A stretch of DNA of 64,000 nt from Rhodococcus phenolicus (GCF_001646785.1 NZ_LRRH01000022.1:1-64000); one strand, 5' to 3'; shown: positions 41,304 to 49,447, counted from the first letter of the stretch. Notes: a model not told the origin generated them from the letters alone. Numbers and translations: made by a program.

Positions 41304-41633
41304 TCAGCTCACTTCCATCGACACAATCGTCAATTCGCGGCCCGAACGGACCTCGACGTCCGAACTTCCGCACGGGCACAACAGGATCGGATCCGTCAGA
41401 GCGATGTCCGCACCGCACTGCCGGCAGTGCCCGGCGCCGGGCGGGATCTCGAGATCCAGCCGCGCGCCCTCGGCAGCGGTACCGGCCGCCGCCAGCTCGA
41501 AACAGAAGTGCATCGAGTCGGGCACCACCGCACACAACGCTCCGACGACCATGCGCACGCTACGAACGCGCCGGCCGTTCGCGTGCTCACACACCGCCTC
41601 GACCAGATTCTGCGCGATCGACAATTCGTGCAT
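41304..41633 (-). CDS. hypA: Nickel metallochaperone HypA
   Basis: The 109-aa protein starts MHELSIAQNLVEAV; His2 is the nickel ligand. The zinc site has CRQC (Cys70, Cys73) and CPC (Cys86, Cys88), where most HypA proteins have CxxC, so one spacer residue is missing here. It passes nickel to the large subunit with HypB, whose gene starts four bases downstream. ATG 41633 puts the essential His at position 2. Confidence 0.94.
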   Translation of the reverse strand: MHELSIAQNLVEAVCEHANGRRVRSVRMVVGALCAVVPDSMHFCFELAAAGTAAEGARLDLEIPPGAGHCRQCGADIALTDPILLCPCGSSDVEVRSGRELTIVSMEVS

Positions 41634-41704
41634 AGGGCCTCGCTCCGCCTGGTTCACAGGCTGGTGTCCACGATAGGCCGCTGTCACCGGCCGGCGCGCA
41701 GGAT

Positions 41705-42052
41705 TCAGTCGTTCTCGTGGGAATGCGCGGCGTGCTGGTGCGTCGCACCGATCGAATGCAGCATCTCGTGCACCGTGTCGTCGACGAGCCGGTACCGCAC
41801 GGTCCGTCCGTCCCGTTCCGCCGCAACCCACCCGCGGTCGCGCAGCAATCGCAGCGCGTGCGACACGGCGGTGCCGGTCATGCCGAGCGCCGTCGCGAGA
41901 TCGGTGACCCGGATGCCCGGTGCGTGATGCAGGCACAGCAACATCCGCAGCCGGTTGACGTCGGAGAGCAGTTCGAAGCGTTGCGCCCACCGCTCGATGT
42001 CCGGGGTCCGAAGCGCCGCCTCGGCGCGTCGCACGTCGTCGGGATCGAACAT
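41705..42052 (-). CDS. ArsR/SmtB-type metal sensor with His-rich C-terminus (possible Ni/Co sensor)
   Basis: The 115-aa protein has the ArsR winged helix (NRLRMLLCLHHAPGIRVTDLA, recognition helix MTGTAVSHALRLLRDRGW). The C-terminal helix and tail have Asp91, Asp92, His95, His99, His105, His107, His110 and His112, resembling the alpha-5 metal site of NmtR-type nickel/cobalt sensors. ATG 42052 (GGAAAG 7 bases upstream) is preferred over GTG 42067. It leads the hydrogenase cluster, so it is probably its nickel-dependent repressor. A matching operator lies before the Ni/Co uptake operon (23134-23149). Confidence 0.8.
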   Translation of the reverse strand: MFDPDDVRRAEAALRTPDIERWAQRFELLSDVNRLRMLLCLHHAPGIRVTDLATALGMTGTAVSHALRLLRDRGWVAAERDGRTVRYRLVDDTVHEMLHSIGATHQHAAHSHEND

Positions 42053-42090
42053 CGGCCGGCTTTCCACGGGCCGAGTGTACGGTGCGCGTC

Positions 42091-43185
42091 ATGCCCCTGT
42101 TCGACACCGTCGCCGCCACGCCTGCACTGCTGATCGACCACGACGTCCTGGACCGCAACATCGAACGGATGGCGATGTCCGCCCGGACGCGGGGCGTCAC
42201 GCTGCGGCCGCATGCCAAGACCCACAAGTGCCCGGATATCGCCCGGCTCCAGATCGCGGCCGGTGCGGCCGGGCTGACGGTGGCGACGGTGTCCGAGGCC
42301 GAGGTGTTCGCCGATGCCGGGTTCGGCGACCTGTTCGTCGCGTACCCGTTGTGGGTCGACGCCGCGCGCGGCGCACGGCTCGCTGCGCTCGCGGAGCGTG
42401 CGCGTGTGACGGCCGGCATCGATTCGGCCGAGGGGGCGCGGGCGCTCGCGGCGCACGCGGGCACCGGGATCGACGTTCTGGTGGAGGTCGACAGCGGTCA
42501 CCATCGCACCGGTGTGGCACCCGGGCACGCCGGTGCGGTGGCGGCCGCGGCCGCCGAGGCGGGGCTGACGGTCGCGGGGGTCTTCACGTTCCCCGGCCAC
42601 TCGTACGGACCGGGGCGACCCGGGGATGCCGCGACCGACGAGTCCGCGGCGCTGCGGACCGCTGCGGACTCACTGCTCGCCGCCGGGATCGCACCGGGGA
42701 TCCTCAGCGGCGGGTCCACCCCCACCGCGCATCTGGACACCTCCGCTACCGAACTGCGGCCGGGCGTGTACGTATTCGGTGACGCCCAGCAACTCGAGCT
42801 CGGCACCATCACCGAGGCGGAGGTCGCGCTCACCGTCCTCGCGACCGTCGTCTCCGTCCGGGACGGTGTCGTGGTGCTCGACGCGGGCAGCAAGTCGCTC
42901 GGTGCCGATCGGGCGCCGTGGGCCACCGGGTACGGCCGGATCCTCGGCGTCCCGGACGCACGCATCACTGCGCTGTCGGAACATCACGCGACGGTCGCGT
43001 GGCCCTCCGCACGCGGAACGCGCACAGGCGGTCCCGACGTGGCACCTCCCGGTCTCGGCTCGCGACTGCGAGTGGTCCCGAATCACGTGTGCACTGCGGT
43101 GAACCTGGCCGACGAACTGGTCGTCGTCCGTGGCTGCGCCGTCGTCGATCACTGGCCGGTCAGCGCCCGTGGCTGCACCATCTGA
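42091..43185 (+). CDS. PLP-dependent alanine-racemase-fold enzyme (D-threonine aldolase/D-serine dehydratase-like)
   Basis: The 364-aa protein has the PLP-lysine motif RPHAKTHK near residue 40, then ATVSEAEVFADAG, LVEVDSGHHRTG and GGSTPT, with the zinc-site pattern PNHVC near the end. These mark the D-threonine aldolase/D-serine (D-threo-3-hydroxyaspartate) dehydratase group: an N-terminal alanine-racemase barrel and a C-terminal beta domain. It acts on a D-amino acid in the cytosol. The start is 38 bases from the divergent ArsR gene; GTG 42082 is an alternative. Confidence 0.85.
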   Translation: MPLFDTVAATPALLIDHDVLDRNIERMAMSARTRGVTLRPHAKTHKCPDIARLQIAAGAAGLTVATVSEAEVFADAGFGDLFVAYPLWVDAARGARLAALAERARVTAGIDSAEGARALAAHAGTGIDVLVEVDSGHHRTGVAPGHAGAVAAAAAEAGLTVAGVFTFPGHSYGPGRPGDAATDESAALRTAADSLLAAGIAPGILSGGSTPTAHLDTSATELRPGVYVFGDAQQLELGTITEAEVALTVLATVVSVRDGVVVLDAGSKSLGADRAPWATGYGRILGVPDARITALSEHHATVAWPSARGTRTGGPDVAPPGLGSRLRVVPNHVCTAVNLADELVVVRGCAVVDHWPVSARGCTI

Positions 43186-43187
43186 CA

Positions 43188-43260
43188 CCCACCCTCACCG
43201 GGTGATGGAAGCCATCACCCGGGTAGACCGAATACTGGTTCCCATCACCCGGAGGGTGGG
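43188..43260. terminator. Nested hairpins between convergent genes
   Basis: Inner stem CCGGGTGATGG (43198-43208) pairs with CCATCACCCGG (43212-43222) across AAG. A second CCATCACCCGG (43242-43252) plus GAGGGTGGG (43252-43260) pairs with CCCACCCTC (43188-43196) and the same inner arm, so two alternative structures are possible. It lies between convergent stop codons and probably terminates both ways. Confidence 0.7.
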
Positions 43261-43262
43261 GG

Positions 43263-43715
43263 TCACTCGACCAGGACGGTGACCGTCTCGGCGATGAGGG
43301 ACGGCTTCTCGGCGCCCTCGACGCCGATCGTGTAGGACACGACCATGTTGGCGCCCTTGGCGGTCCGTTCGACGGACACGACCGTCGCGCCGGCCCGCAC
43401 CTTGGAGCCGACCGGGACGGGCGCGGGGAAGCGCACCTTGTTGGACCCGTAGTTGACCTTCATCTTCAGGCCCTCGACGGTGAAGATCTGCGAGGCCAGT
43501 ACGGGCAGCAGCGACAGGGTCAGGTAGCCGTGGGCGATCGTCGTGCCGTAGGGGCCCGACGCGGCGCGCTCGGGGTCGACGTGGATCCACTGATGGTCGC
43601 CGGTGGCGTCGGCGAACGTGTTCACGCGCTCCTGCGTGATCTCGAGCCAGTCGCTGTAGCCGAGGTGTTCGCCGACGGCGGCTTCGGCCTCGGCGATGCC
43701 CTGGAAAACGCGCAT
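43263..43715 (-). CDS. MaoC-like hot-dog dehydratase
   Basis: The 150-aa protein has the R-hydratase motif FADATGDHQWIHVDPERA with the catalytic Asp and His, then GPYGTTIAHGYLTLSLLP. This single-domain form resembles (R)-specific enoyl-CoA hydratases and the mycobacterial Rv2499c type. It adds water to an enoyl-CoA. ATG 43715 has AGGAG 8 bases upstream. It lies downstream of a GntR gene and an acyl-CoA dehydrogenase on the same strand, a likely single operon. Confidence 0.85.
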   Translation of the reverse strand: MRVFQGIAEAEAAVGEHLGYSDWLEITQERVNTFADATGDHQWIHVDPERAASGPYGTTIAHGYLTLSLLPVLASQIFTVEGLKMKVNYGSNKVRFPAPVPVGSKVRAGATVVSVERTAKGANMVVSYTIGVEGAEKPSLIAETVTVLVE

Positions 43716-43744
43716 GTTCTGCACTCCTGTGGTCGGGGGCCGGG

Positions 43745-44488
43745 TCAGTGCCCGGCTCGTCTGAGGGTGACGCGATAGGTGTAGTGCTCCGGCAGAAAGT
43801 AGCTCACCGACAGTTCGGTGAGCGCGCCCTCGGCGTCGGAGTAGAGGCGATCCACCCGCAGCATGGGGTGGCCCACCTCGCAGCCCAGTTCGGCCGCGAC
43901 CTCGGCGGTGGCCGGGGCCACGGTGATCGATTGCGCTGCCTGGACGATCGGATGCGGCAGATACGGCTCGAGCAACCCGATGAGCGTGATCTTGCTCGAC
44001 GCGCCCGCCGCCAGCTCCGGCGCGTCCTGCACGTGCGCCGCGATCGGATCCGGCAGCCAGATGGTGGTGTGCACGAACGGCACGCCGTCGTGCAGGCGGC
44101 GCAGCACCACCGAGTGCAACAGGTCGGTGTCGAGCCGCAGCCTGCTGGCGGCCTCGATGTCCACGCCGCGGCGCAGGGAGGACACGATCTCCATCGTGGT
44201 GTCCGCGGACAGCGCGAGCAGATCCTCGATCGATCCGTGTGGCCTGCGGTAGCGGCCCGGTTCGTTCGCGAACGTTCCGCGTCCGGGAACCCGGTACACG
44301 ACACCGTCGGCCACCAGGTCCTGGAAGGCCCGGCGCACCGTCTGCCGGCTCACGCCGTGCTGCTGCGCGAGTTCGGCCTCCGTCGGCAGACGGACCCCGT
44401 CCCGGTATGCACCGGACTCGACGGCCTCGCGCAACTGCCGTGACAACTGCGCGTACGCCGGCTCCGAATCTCGCTCCCTACCGCTCAT
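43745..44488 (-). CDS. GntR/HutC family transcriptional regulator
   Basis: The 247-aa protein has the GntR winged helix (YAQLSRQLREAVESGAY, LPTEAELAQQHGVSRQTVRRAF) and a UTRA effector domain with LLHSVVLRRLHDGVPF and the closing ELSVSYFLPEHYTYRVTL. It probably controls the acyl-CoA dehydrogenase operon in which it lies and the divergent citE-like operon through the paired sites at 45721 and 45844. The effector is unknown; an acid or CoA thioester of the pathway is likely. Confidence 0.88.
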   Translation of the reverse strand: MSGRERDSEPAYAQLSRQLREAVESGAYRDGVRLPTEAELAQQHGVSRQTVRRAFQDLVADGVVYRVPGRGTFANEPGRYRRPHGSIEDLLALSADTTMEIVSSLRRGVDIEAASRLRLDTDLLHSVVLRRLHDGVPFVHTTIWLPDPIAAHVQDAPELAAGASSKITLIGLLEPYLPHPIVQAAQSITVAPATAEVAAELGCEVGHPMLRVDRLYSDAEGALTELSVSYFLPEHYTYRVTLRRAGH

Positions 44489-44517
44489 GACGCGGAGATC
44501 CTACTGGTCCCGGTCGG

Positions 44518-45672
44518 TCACAACCCGCCGCGGGCCACGAGCTGGCTCGCGATGACGTTGCGCTGGATCTCGTTGGTGCCCTCGCCGACGATCATCAGCG
44601 GCGCGTCCCGGAAGTAACGTTCGACGTCGTACTCGGTGGAGTACCCGTAGCCGCCGTGGATGCGCACCGCGTTCAGCGCGATCTCCATCGCGACCTCCGA
44701 GCAGTACAGCTTCGCCATGCCCGCTTCCATGTCGCAGCGTTCGCCGCTGTCGTACTTCTCCGCTGCGTAGCGGGCCAGCTGCCGCGCCGCGGTCAGCTTG
44801 GTGGCCATCTCCGCCAGGTAGTTGCCGATCGACTGGTGCTTCCAGATGGGCTGGCCGAAGCTCTCGCGCTGCTGCGCGTACGCCAGCGAGTCCTCGAGCG
44901 CCGCCGTGGCGACGCCGAGGGCACGCGACGCGACCTGCAGGCGACCGGTCTCGAGACCCTTCATCATGTGCCCGAAGCCCTTGCCCGGTTCGCCGCCGAG
45001 GATCGCATCGGCGGCGATGCGGTAGTTGTCGAAGCTCAGCTCGCAGCTCTCGACGCCCTTGTAGCCGAGCTTCGGCAGGTCGCGCGACACGGTCAGGCCC
45101 GGGCCGTGCTCGACGAGCACCACGGAGATGCCCTTGTGCCGCGGCGTCGCCGACGGGTCGGTCTTGCACAGCAACGCGATCAGACCGGAACGGCGGGCGT
45201 TGGTGATCCACGTCTTCGCGCCGTTGATGACCAGGTCGTCGCCGTCACGCTTGGCGGTGGTGGTCATCGCCTGCAGATCGGAACCGCCGCCGGGTTCGGT
45301 CAGGGCCATCGTCGCGCGGATCTCACCGGTCGCGAGCTTCGGCAGGTACTTGCGCTTCTGATCCTCGGTGCCGAAGAGGGTCAGCAGCTTCGCGACGACG
45401 GTGTGCCCGCCCATCGCGCCGGACAGCGACATCCAGCCACGCGCGAGTTCCTCGGTGACCTGCACGTAGCACGGCATCGACACCGGCGAGCCGCCGTACT
45501 CTTCCGGGACCGCCAGACCGTAGATCCCGATCTGCTTCATCTGCTCGATCCACTTCTCGGGGTACTCGCCTGCGTGCTCGACCTCCTGCACGGACGGCTT
45601 GACCTCGCGGTCGATGAAGTCGCGGACGGTCTTGACCAGGAAGGCTTCTTCGTCGTTCAGGTTGTAACTCAC
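44518..45672 (-). CDS. Acyl-CoA dehydrogenase
   Basis: The 384-aa protein has MALTEPGGGSDLQAM, INGAKTWITNA and the C-terminal IVGEGTNEIQ with the canonical catalytic Glu. It resembles FadE19-type short or branched-chain dehydrogenases. GTG 45672 has AAGGA about 8 bases upstream. It leads a minus-strand operon with the GntR and MaoC genes. Together with the divergent CitE-like, MaoC and SDR genes it suggests breakdown of a branched or dicarboxylic acyl-CoA; the pathway is inferred. Confidence 0.9.
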   Translation of the reverse strand: MSYNLNDEEAFLVKTVRDFIDREVKPSVQEVEHAGEYPEKWIEQMKQIGIYGLAVPEEYGGSPVSMPCYVQVTEELARGWMSLSGAMGGHTVVAKLLTLFGTEDQKRKYLPKLATGEIRATMALTEPGGGSDLQAMTTTAKRDGDDLVINGAKTWITNARRSGLIALLCKTDPSATPRHKGISVVLVEHGPGLTVSRDLPKLGYKGVESCELSFDNYRIAADAILGGEPGKGFGHMMKGLETGRLQVASRALGVATAALEDSLAYAQQRESFGQPIWKHQSIGNYLAEMATKLTAARQLARYAAEKYDSGERCDMEAGMAKLYCSEVAMEIALNAVRIHGGYGYSTEYDVERYFRDAPLMIVGEGTNEIQRNVIASQLVARGGL

Positions 45673-45720
45673 GCAAGTGATCCTTCAGCTCGGAACGGGC
45701 CGCGCAGACCCGAGAAAGTT

Positions 45721-45738
45721 TGTACGGCCATTTTGTGG
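45721..45738. promoter_or_regulatory. GntR-type operator half of a divergent pair (left)
   Basis: TGTACGGCCATTTTGTGG lies 49-66 bases before the acyl-CoA dehydrogenase start. It is a near mirror copy of the site at 45844-45859, with two extra T residues. Confidence 0.5.
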
Positions 45739-45843
45739 AGACGTACGGGTATTGTCAATGCGTTGCGTGAGGCGTACCACTGCCTTCTGCACAGTTTTCA
45801 GCGATAGGACCGGCTATGACTTCCTATGGAGTGGCGGAACCGA

Positions 45844-45859
45844 CCACAATGGCCGTACA
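45844..45859. promoter_or_regulatory. GntR-type operator half of a divergent pair (right)
   Basis: CCACAATGGCCGTACA is the reverse complement of the left site apart from a two-base gap, and lies 43-58 bases before the CitE-like start. The symmetric placement suggests that one regulator, probably the GntR protein at 43745, controls both arms. Confidence 0.5.
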
Positions 45860-45901
45860 TTTAGCGCCGTACTGCCGACCCGACACTTCACGAGGTTCTC
45901 C

Positions 45902-46753
45902 GTGACTTTCGAGCAACACGTCCGCCGGCGAGCCGCGCTCGTCGCCCCCGGCTCGGACGAACGCAAAGCGTCCAAAGCCCTCGCCTCCGCCGCCGACGAA
46001 GTCGTCCTCGATCTCGAGGATGCCGTCACCCCCGCACAGAAGGATGCGGCACGCGACCTCGTCGCTCCCCTGGTGCGTGAGCACGGCCGCCGGCGCACGG
46101 TGTCGGTACGCATCAACGGGCGCGGCACTCCCTGGTTCGAGGACGACCTGCGGGCGTGCGCCGGACTCGGTGACGCCCTCGCCTCGATCGTGATCCCGAA
46201 GGTGGAGAGCGCCGCCGACCTCGCCGAAGCCGACCGCATCCTGGGCGCTTCCTCGTCCGCGGTCGTGCAGGCCCTCATCGAAACCCCGGCGGGCGTCCAG
46301 CGCATCGACGAGATCGTCACCGGTCCCCGCGTGGCGGGCGTCATCATCGGCTACGCCGATCTCGGCGCCGCCCTGGGCCGTTCCCGTGCCGCCGCGCCCG
46401 AACACTGGATCCACGTCCAGGACCGGGTGCTCCACGCCGCGCGCGCCGCCGGGGTCCAGGCGATCGACGGGCCGTTCCTCGGCATCGCCGACGACGAGGC
46501 GTTCCGCCACAGCGCCCGGTGGATCTCCGACCTCGGCTTCGACGGCAAGTGGGTCATCCACCCCGCCCAGATCGACTCCGCTGCCGCAGCATTCACCCCC
46601 ACGGATGAACAGGCCGAGGCCGCGCGACAGGTCCTGGCCGCGCTCGAGGAGGCCGAGGCTCGCGGCGCCGGGGCCGCCCAGCTCGACGGACAGATGCTCG
46701 ACGAAGCCGTCGCCGTCGCCGCCCGCCGCACCCTGTCGAAGATCGGATCCTGA
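45902..46753 (+). CDS. HpcH/HpaI-CitE family lyase (beta-hydroxyacyl-CoA lyase-like)
   Basis: The 283-aa protein starts RRAALVAPGSDERKASKAL and has DEVVLDLEDAVTP (metal-binding Glu/Asp), SVRINGRGTPWFEDDL, IPKVESAADL and ALIETPAGV, the CitE/malyl-CoA-lyase pattern. Without other citrate-lyase subunits it is likely a free beta-hydroxyacyl-CoA or citramalyl-CoA lyase giving acetyl-CoA and a 2-oxo acid. GTG 45902 has GAGG 6 bases upstream. A MaoC gene follows after one base, supporting a hydratase-lyase pair. Confidence 0.85.
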   Translation: MTFEQHVRRRAALVAPGSDERKASKALASAADEVVLDLEDAVTPAQKDAARDLVAPLVREHGRRRTVSVRINGRGTPWFEDDLRACAGLGDALASIVIPKVESAADLAEADRILGASSSAVVQALIETPAGVQRIDEIVTGPRVAGVIIGYADLGAALGRSRAAAPEHWIHVQDRVLHAARAAGVQAIDGPFLGIADDEAFRHSARWISDLGFDGKWVIHPAQIDSAAAAFTPTDEQAEAARQVLAALEEAEARGAGAAQLDGQMLDEAVAVAARRTLSKIGS

Positions 46754-46754
46754 G

Positions 46755-47765
46755 ATGACCACTCCCGCAACCGAAGCCATCGCCGTCGGCGGACCCTACC
46801 TCGACGACCTGACAGTCGGCCAGGTCTTCGACACGGCACCCGCCGTCACGCTCACCGACGGTCTCGCCGCGGCCCACCAGGCGATCCTCGGTGATCGCTT
46901 GCGCCTGGCGCTCGACACGCACCTGTCCACCGCGGTCGCGGCCGGGCCGATCGCGCACGCCGGCCTGGTCACCGATCTCGCGATCGGCCAGTCCACGCTC
47001 GCGACCCACCATGTCAAGGCCAACCTGTTCTACCGGGGCCTGCGCTTCCACCGGTTCCCGCGCATCGGCGACACCCTCTACACCACGACCGAGGTCGTCG
47101 GGCTCAAGAGCAACTCCGTCAAACCCGGCCGCGCCGCGACCGGCCTGGCCGCGCTGCGGATGAACACGGTCGACCAGCAGGGCCGCACCGTGCTCGACTT
47201 CTACCGCTGTGCGATGCTCCCGCTGAACCCGGCGACCGACCCCGCGACCGTGATCCGCACCGACGACCTGTCGTCCATCGGCCCTCAGGACGAACCGGAC
47301 TGGGCGGCTCCCGTGGACTGGAATCTCGCCGAGTACCGCGACCGTGTTCCCGGCACACATTTCGACCCGTCCCTCGCGGGTGCGGTGTTGCGATCGAGCG
47401 GCGACGTCGTCTCCAGCGCACCGGAACTCGCACGACTGACGCTCAACATCGCCGCGACCCACCACGACGAGCGGGTGGGCGCCGCGGGCCGCCTCGTCTA
47501 CGGCGGCCACACGATCGGTCTCGCACTGTCGCAGGCGACGCGCGCGCTGCCCAACCTCGTGACCGTGCTCGGCTGGCAGTCCTGCGACCACACCGGTCCG
47601 GTGCACGAGGGCGACACGCTCACCAGCGACCTGCACATCGAGTCCGCAACCGCGCTCCCCGGCGGTGGCGGCGTCCTGAAGCTGCGTTCGCTCGTCTTCG
47701 CGCACCGCGCGGGTGCCGAGCCGGCACCGGTGCTGGACTGGAAGTTCACCGCACTCATGGCGTGA
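46755..47765 (+). CDS. Double hot-dog MaoC-like hydratase (mesaconyl/itaconyl-CoA hydratase-like)
   Basis: The 336-aa protein has two hot-dog halves. The first starts GGPYLDDLTVGQVFDTAPAV, the usual opening of mesaconyl-C4/itaconyl-CoA hydratase relatives, followed by LALDTHLSTAVAAGPIAHAG. The second carries LARLTLNIAATHHDERVG and LVYGGHTIGLALSQATRAL. The ATG lies one base past the CitE-like stop. Hydration of an unsaturated dicarboxylyl-CoA followed by lyase cleavage fits the gene pair; the exact substrate is inferred. Confidence 0.8.
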   Translation: MTTPATEAIAVGGPYLDDLTVGQVFDTAPAVTLTDGLAAAHQAILGDRLRLALDTHLSTAVAAGPIAHAGLVTDLAIGQSTLATHHVKANLFYRGLRFHRFPRIGDTLYTTTEVVGLKSNSVKPGRAATGLAALRMNTVDQQGRTVLDFYRCAMLPLNPATDPATVIRTDDLSSIGPQDEPDWAAPVDWNLAEYRDRVPGTHFDPSLAGAVLRSSGDVVSSAPELARLTLNIAATHHDERVGAAGRLVYGGHTIGLALSQATRALPNLVTVLGWQSCDHTGPVHEGDTLTSDLHIESATALPGGGGVLKLRSLVFAHRAGAEPAPVLDWKFTALMA

Positions 47766-47820
47766 ACGCCTCACCTCTCGAATCCTGTTCGGCGGCAACG
47801 CCGGAAAGAAAGGAACACTC

Positions 47821-48612
47821 TTGTCCTCGAATGGACGCCTTGCGGGGAAGACCGCACTCGTCACCGGCTCCGGCTCCGGCCTCGGCCGCGCATCCGCCCT
47901 GCGTTTCGCGGAGGAAGGCGCCGCGGTCGCGGTCGTCGACCTCGATCTCGCCGCGGCCACCGCGGTGTGCGACGAGATCGCGGCGGCGGGTGGCCGGGCG
48001 CTGCCCGTCACAGCGAACGTCACCTCCGATGCCGATTCCCGGCGCATGATCGACGAGACGCTCGCCGAATTCGGGCAGCTCGACGTCGTGTTCGCCAACG
48101 CCGGCGTGAACGGCGCCGGGGACGCGGCGGACACGACGGAAGCCGAATGGGACAAGGTGGTCGGCGTCAACCTCAAGGGTGTGTGGCTGACGTCGAAGTA
48201 CGCGCTGCCGCACATGATCGAGCGGCGGACCGGATCGATCATCAATCAGGCCAGCATGGGTGGCCTGATCGGCCTGCCGGGTATCTTCCCGTATACGGCG
48301 GCCAAGGGCGGCGTCATCGCGATGACCAAGCAGATGGCGGTCACGTACGGCCCGGACAACATCCGCGTGAACGCGATCTGTCCCGGGACCATCCCCACGC
48401 CGCTGGTGTACCGCTCACGCGTGGACCGCGGTGCGGCCACCGACGACGCCGATCAGGTGGCCATCGACGCGGAGGTCGCGAACCGCTTCCCGTTGCGGCG
48501 GCTGGGTACGCCGAACGATGTCGCGTCGCTGGCGTTGTTCCTGGCGAGCGACGAGGCGGACTGGGTGACCGGCGGCATCTACACGGTCGACGGCGGGCGC
48601 AGCGCGTTCTGA
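47821..48612 (+). CDS. Short-chain dehydrogenase/reductase
   Basis: The 263-aa protein has the classical Rossmann motif TGSGSGLG, NAG, Ser in NQASMGG, YTAAK catalytic Tyr/Lys and PGTIPTPL. It probably oxidises or reduces a hydroxyacyl-CoA or alcohol with NAD(P). I chose the rare start TTG 47821 because AAAGGA lies 6 bases upstream and the Rossmann strand then begins at the usual distance. It closes the plus-strand operon and is followed by a perfect palindromic terminator. Confidence 0.87.
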   Translation: MSSNGRLAGKTALVTGSGSGLGRASALRFAEEGAAVAVVDLDLAAATAVCDEIAAAGGRALPVTANVTSDADSRRMIDETLAEFGQLDVVFANAGVNGAGDAADTTEAEWDKVVGVNLKGVWLTSKYALPHMIERRTGSIINQASMGGLIGLPGIFPYTAAKGGVIAMTKQMAVTYGPDNIRVNAICPGTIPTPLVYRSRVDRGAATDDADQVAIDAEVANRFPLRRLGTPNDVASLALFLASDEADWVTGGIYTVDGGRSAF

Positions 48613-48623
48613 CGCCCTTCCTG

Positions 48624-48667
48624 CCGTGCGCGTTTTCGGTAGCGGCCGCTACCGAAAACGCGCACGG
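48624..48667. repeat. Perfect 44-base palindrome, copy C of the three-copy family; bidirectional terminator
   Basis: The two 22-base arms match perfectly with no loop. The inner part GTGCGCGTTTTCGGTAG (48626-48642), 6-base centre, and its complement (48649-48665) has the same layout as the copies at 6724 and 34810. It lies between convergent SDR genes. Confidence 0.85.
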
Positions 48668-48674
48668 GGGGCGA

Positions 48675-49436
48675 CTACTGGGCGGTGAGCCCACCGTCCG
48701 CCGTGACGGTCGATCCGGTCATGTACGACGACTCGTCCGAGATCAGGAAGGCGATGACCGCGGCCATCTCGTCGACCTCCGCGCGGCGCTGCAGCGGAGT
48801 CTGCGCGAGCGCCGAACTCGTGACACCGCCGGACTCGCGGGCCTTGCGCGCGAGCGGCGTGTCGACGACGCCGGGGCACAGTGTGTTGGCTCGGACTCCC
48901 CGGTCCGCGTAGCCGACGGCGATGGACCTCGTCAATCCGAGTACACCGGATTTCGAGGCGTCGTAGCCGCACGTGTTGGTGTTCGCGGAGATCAGCGACG
49001 CGACCGACCCGATCGTCACGACCGACGACCGCTGCGCCTCGAGCATGTGCGGTAGCGCGGCGCGGACCGAGAGGAACGATCCGGTCAGGTTGATGCCGAC
49101 GACGGCATTCCAGTCCTCCACCGACATTTCGTGCACGAGAGCCGATTTCGCGATCCCGGCGCAGGTGACGATGCCGTCCAGTCCCCCCAGGGCGGCGGCG
49201 GCCTCGTCGACCGCGGGACCGATCGAGTCCGGATCGGACACGTCCGCCGCGACGGCGACCGCCGTCGCGCCCGCCGCGGTGATGTCGTCGGCGAGGGTCT
49301 TCGCCGCGGCCTCGTCGAGGTCGAGGACCGCGACCGCGGCGCCCTCGTTCGCCAGACGACGGACGGCGGCCGCACCGATTCCTCCGGCGCCGCCGGTGAC
49401 GAGAACCCTGCGCCCCTGATTGCGTGCGTTGCTCAT
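48675..49436 (-). CDS. Short-chain dehydrogenase/reductase
   Basis: The 253-aa protein has TGGAGGIG, LDLDEAAAK (Asp suggesting NAD preference), CAGIAKS, TIGSVAS with the catalytic Ser, YDASK and PGVVDTPLA. It probably acts on an alcohol or 3-hydroxyacyl substrate. It follows the mycofactocin-type SDR gene by 11 bases on the same strand and ends next to palindrome copy C. Confidence 0.88.
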   Translation of the reverse strand: MSNARNQGRRVLVTGGAGGIGAAAVRRLANEGAAVAVLDLDEAAAKTLADDITAAGATAVAVAADVSDPDSIGPAVDEAAAALGGLDGIVTCAGIAKSALVHEMSVEDWNAVVGINLTGSFLSVRAALPHMLEAQRSSVVTIGSVASLISANTNTCGYDASKSGVLGLTRSIAVGYADRGVRANTLCPGVVDTPLARKARESGGVTSSALAQTPLQRRAEVDEMAAVIAFLISDESSYMTGSTVTADGGLTAQ

Positions 49437-49447
49437 GGCGTTTCCTC

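Noticed and set aside
43739-43756. Hairpin GCCGGG-TCAGTG-CCCGGC at the end of the GntR gene.
   Set aside because: Only six base pairs and it covers the stop codon; too weak to list as a terminator.
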